From assembly GCA_012861695.1 (NCBI GenBank), contig JAAOOA010000033.1, positions 18,205,934 to 18,269,933 of the forward strand: 64,000 nt of DNA, written 5' to 3'. Origin of the DNA: Trematomus loennbergii (Eukaryota > Chordata > Actinopteri > Perciformes > Nototheniidae). Every line of letters starts with the position of its first letter. Position 1 is the stretch's first letter. The notes beneath the pieces are model-generated. The model was not told where the DNA came from and did no database searches. It worked only from the letters and a program-made list of their open reading frames with translations. Of this stretch, positions 61,821-64,000 are shown piece by piece. Both the position numbers and the translations under genes were made by a program.

Positions 61821-62806
61821 AGAGGCCCTATTATGCTTTTTAGGGGTGTTCCCTTTCCTGTAGTGTGTTATATAGGTTTTGTGTGCATGTAAATGGTCTG
61901 CAAAGGCTAAAATCCCAAAGAGGGAGTTCCTCTCCAACGCACCCCCCCTGCCTGAAACACCTCCATTGGACTCCTTCCTGCGAAATAGTGAAATCACTAT
62001 GTAACACTCCATTTTCTTTTGGCTAGCGCTCCAAGACATGAGACGTGATAGGCTAAAGACATCACTAAGCAGTAGGGATGCCAGAAACTGACCATGATCA
62101 AATTCGAAAATCGGACAGCCCTGGCGAATATTAATCGATTATTCGCCGCCCCCCCCCCCCCGCCGAGAAAAAAAAAAGTATTTTCGCAGAGCTTGCATTT
62201 TACTTCATTTGCACTTCGAAGTAGTTCCACGAGAAACTCTTCTTTGTTCATCTTTAGTTGTGTTGTTCTCACTGTTCTGTATATCGCCAATAAATCAATC
62301 GCACGTGTGACGGAGAGGGGGGGGGGGGGGGCTGCACTCTGCGCAGCCTGCGCTGCTGGCTTCCTCCAAGTTTACAGTAAAACAAACTGGTGGTGTGACC
62401 AATGGCCATTTACAATTATTAATACTATTACTATTATTAGCATTAGTCTATATTTTGGTTGAAAGTAAGCCAGGAAAAAAAAAAAAATAATAATAATAAA
62501 AAAATATATAAATAAAATCGAATTTTAAAAATAATTTTCGATTATGGAGACTGTAACGAATATTCGAAAAATCGAATAATCGCTGGCATCCCTACTAAGC
62601 AGTTGACCAATCACAACAGAGCCGGCCAGCTAACCAATCAGAGCAGACTGGGCTCTGGTTTCAGACAGAGGGTGAAAAGAGGTGCTGCAGCACAGGCAGT
62701 ATGAGAAAAATAAAGAGCTTTTTGAACATTAAAGCATGGAGACATGTCACAGAAGAGCCGCAAAATACAAATATGAAACCTTGAAATTAGCATAATAGGG
62801 CCCCTT
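61821..62806 (+). mobile_element. TTAA-type MITE, family A, split by a hAT insertion
   Basis: TTAA at 61817-61820 is followed by AGAGGCCCTATTATGC. The right end GCATAATAGGGCCCCTTT closes near 62806, with the expected right TTAA mutated. The two outer arms align with the complete family-A copy at 51821-52220. They are separated by a 522-bp hAT element plus one 8-bp duplication (62073-62602). Removing it leaves a MITE of about 456 bp, which fits the family. Confidence 0.78.
62073..62594. mobile_element. Non-autonomous hAT element nested in the TTAA MITE
   Basis: The ends are TAGGGATGCCAG and CTGGCATCCCTA, a perfect 12-bp inverted repeat. The 8-bp duplication CTAAGCAG is identical at 62065-62072 and 62595-62602. 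The subterminal parts are full of CGAATATTCGAA/ATCGAATAATCG words, and the interior holds a C-run (62149-62161), a G-run (62317-62331) and an A/AAT tract (about 62475-62515). There is no transposase. Confidence 0.9.
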
Positions 62807-64000
62807 TGTCTTTCAGTAAGTGTGTTTTACTACTCACAACCTTCCATTACTGTATATTACAAACTTATACAGTGCAGATTTTCAGACTGTGGGTCCCACA
62901 TAGTTGTTTCTCTTCCATAACAGGCACTTTCTGCACTTTTTTTGAATCTGCCTTTGAAGATGCCTTTGGCTGTTGATGAAACCGTGGCTTCATTTGATTC
63001 AAGCTGTAAACTGTTCACTGTCCAGCCTTGGTTGCAGGCTCAGAGTGTTTCCGCCGGCTGTCCTTATGCTTTTTCTTCCGTGCGCCTGTTCTAAAGTGTT
63101 TACTGCATCTTCCTATGGCACATTGAGCTCTCCAAAGAAAACAGAAAGCTGAATGATGGACTGCTGTGGAAGGGCAGGTCTTACAGGCAGCTGTTTGTTT
63201 CCTTTGGCATGACAGGAAGTTGATTTTGTATGCTTGCATTTCCCATTCCCTTGTGTACCCAGGCTGACCTAACTTGTGCTTACTCAATAATTATTTGTTA
63301 TTTATTTTCCACCTAAAACGCCATAATGATGTATGGTTGTCTCTCATAACACATCAATATTTAATTTCTGTTGGTTTACTTTGAATTACTACTTCCATGC
63401 TCTGCGGCAAATGGCTATGCTGACAGTGCCAAGCCTATCCACAGCAAAACAAGAGCTGCAGCCTCTCAGGACATGCAGTATCTCCTCTTTCTAGAAAAGC
63501 TTATTTTTCTCTTCATCTTTTGAATTCATCACATTTGTCCTACTTAACGTGGGAAACAGTGTCTACAACAAAACCTATATTGTACAGAATCATTTCAATA
63601 ATCCTTTTACTTTCAGTTGCCTCACATATGACCTGCAATATATGCATAATGGCATTTTGTGAGACAACAAGTGGATGTGCACATAATATAATCAGACATG
63701 CAAGTTCATTATGTTTTAAATAACCAACATTTGGACTGTTTTCAGCTCATGGCTTAATTCAAGGATCTTAAGTTGTTATGTCCGTCTGTGTGCTGCAGGA
63801 AATATTCCCTGGCAGAAGTCAATCTTTTTGGTTTTCTCCATCCCAAAAAAAACTTGAAAGCATAGTTTCTGCTTCGTAGTATCCACATCACAACTGCAAA
63901 CTCTTTGAAGCCTATAGCTGACTGGCAGATAGATTCTTTTTCAGTTATGCTACATGAAGCTCAAACCACCAGGGGCTGCCTGCAGATCTAAGAAATAGAT
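62807..64000. other. Intergenic DNA at the right edge, nothing recognised
   Basis: No exon or repeat terminus was seen. The 90-codon minus-strand frame at 63015-63287 has no recognised domain. Confidence 0.4.

Noticed and set aside
1..64000. CRISPR arrays, tRNA or rRNA genes, bacterial operons
   Set aside because: No regularly spaced repeats, no complete tRNA promoter boxes outside the SINE, and no prokaryotic-style gene organisation were seen.
20601..64000. Exons of a neighbouring GABA-A alpha-subunit gene, expected head-to-head with a beta gene
   Set aside because: By-eye search for the conserved alpha motifs (for example GYDNRLRPG) on the plus strand found none; the gene may lie beyond the right edge.

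Overview
The window looks like teleost fish nuclear DNA, probably from a percomorph. It is AT-rich, has spliced genes with very long introns, and carries typical fish repeats: a V-SINE-like element, hAT and TTAA-type MITEs, DIRS retrotransposon remains and other high-copy fish repeats. There are no prokaryotic-style operons, no CRISPR arrays, and I saw no tRNA or rRNA genes.

Only one protein-coding gene could be recognised: the 5' part of a GABA-A receptor beta-subunit gene (gabrb) on the minus strand. Exon 1 (start codon and signal peptide) is at 19556-19635. Exon 2, at 17637-17731, encodes the conserved start of the mature extracellular domain ([20 protein letters not shown]..., then PDFGG). 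The splice phases of the two exons match. Exon 3 was not found, so intron 2 covers at least 1-17636 and runs off the left edge. The 5' UTR and promoter lie between about 19636 and 20600. No exon of a neighbouring GABA-A alpha gene was found to the right.

Layout: 1-17636 is intron 2, holding a V-SINE-like copy (about 128-482), TTAA-MITE pieces (about 1790 and 4621), a 400-bp hAT MITE with a perfect 8-bp target duplication (6772-7171), a 1.9-kb hAT element with transposase remnants (10298-12226), and a repeat tail with a hammerhead-like core (about 15955-15978). Next come exon 2, intron 1, exon 1 and the promoter (17637-20600). From 20600 to 64000 is apparently intergenic: a 964-bp TTAA element (22566-23529), a perfect hairpin (25354-25390), two degraded fish repeats near 31.2-31.9 kb, a nested transposon complex (40010-43003), a TTAA MITE (51821-52220), a fish repeat at 59.04-59.41 kb and a hAT-in-MITE nest (61821-62806).

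The most interesting structure is the 40.0-43.0 kb complex. A hAT-like element, flanked by a repeated 10-bp string, contains an internally deleted DIRS-type tyrosine-recombinase retrotransposon with 48-bp inverted terminal repeats (47 of 48 identical), and beside it a separate TTAA MITE. The mobile elements appear to be non-autonomous or dead. I found no convincing wholly new system.
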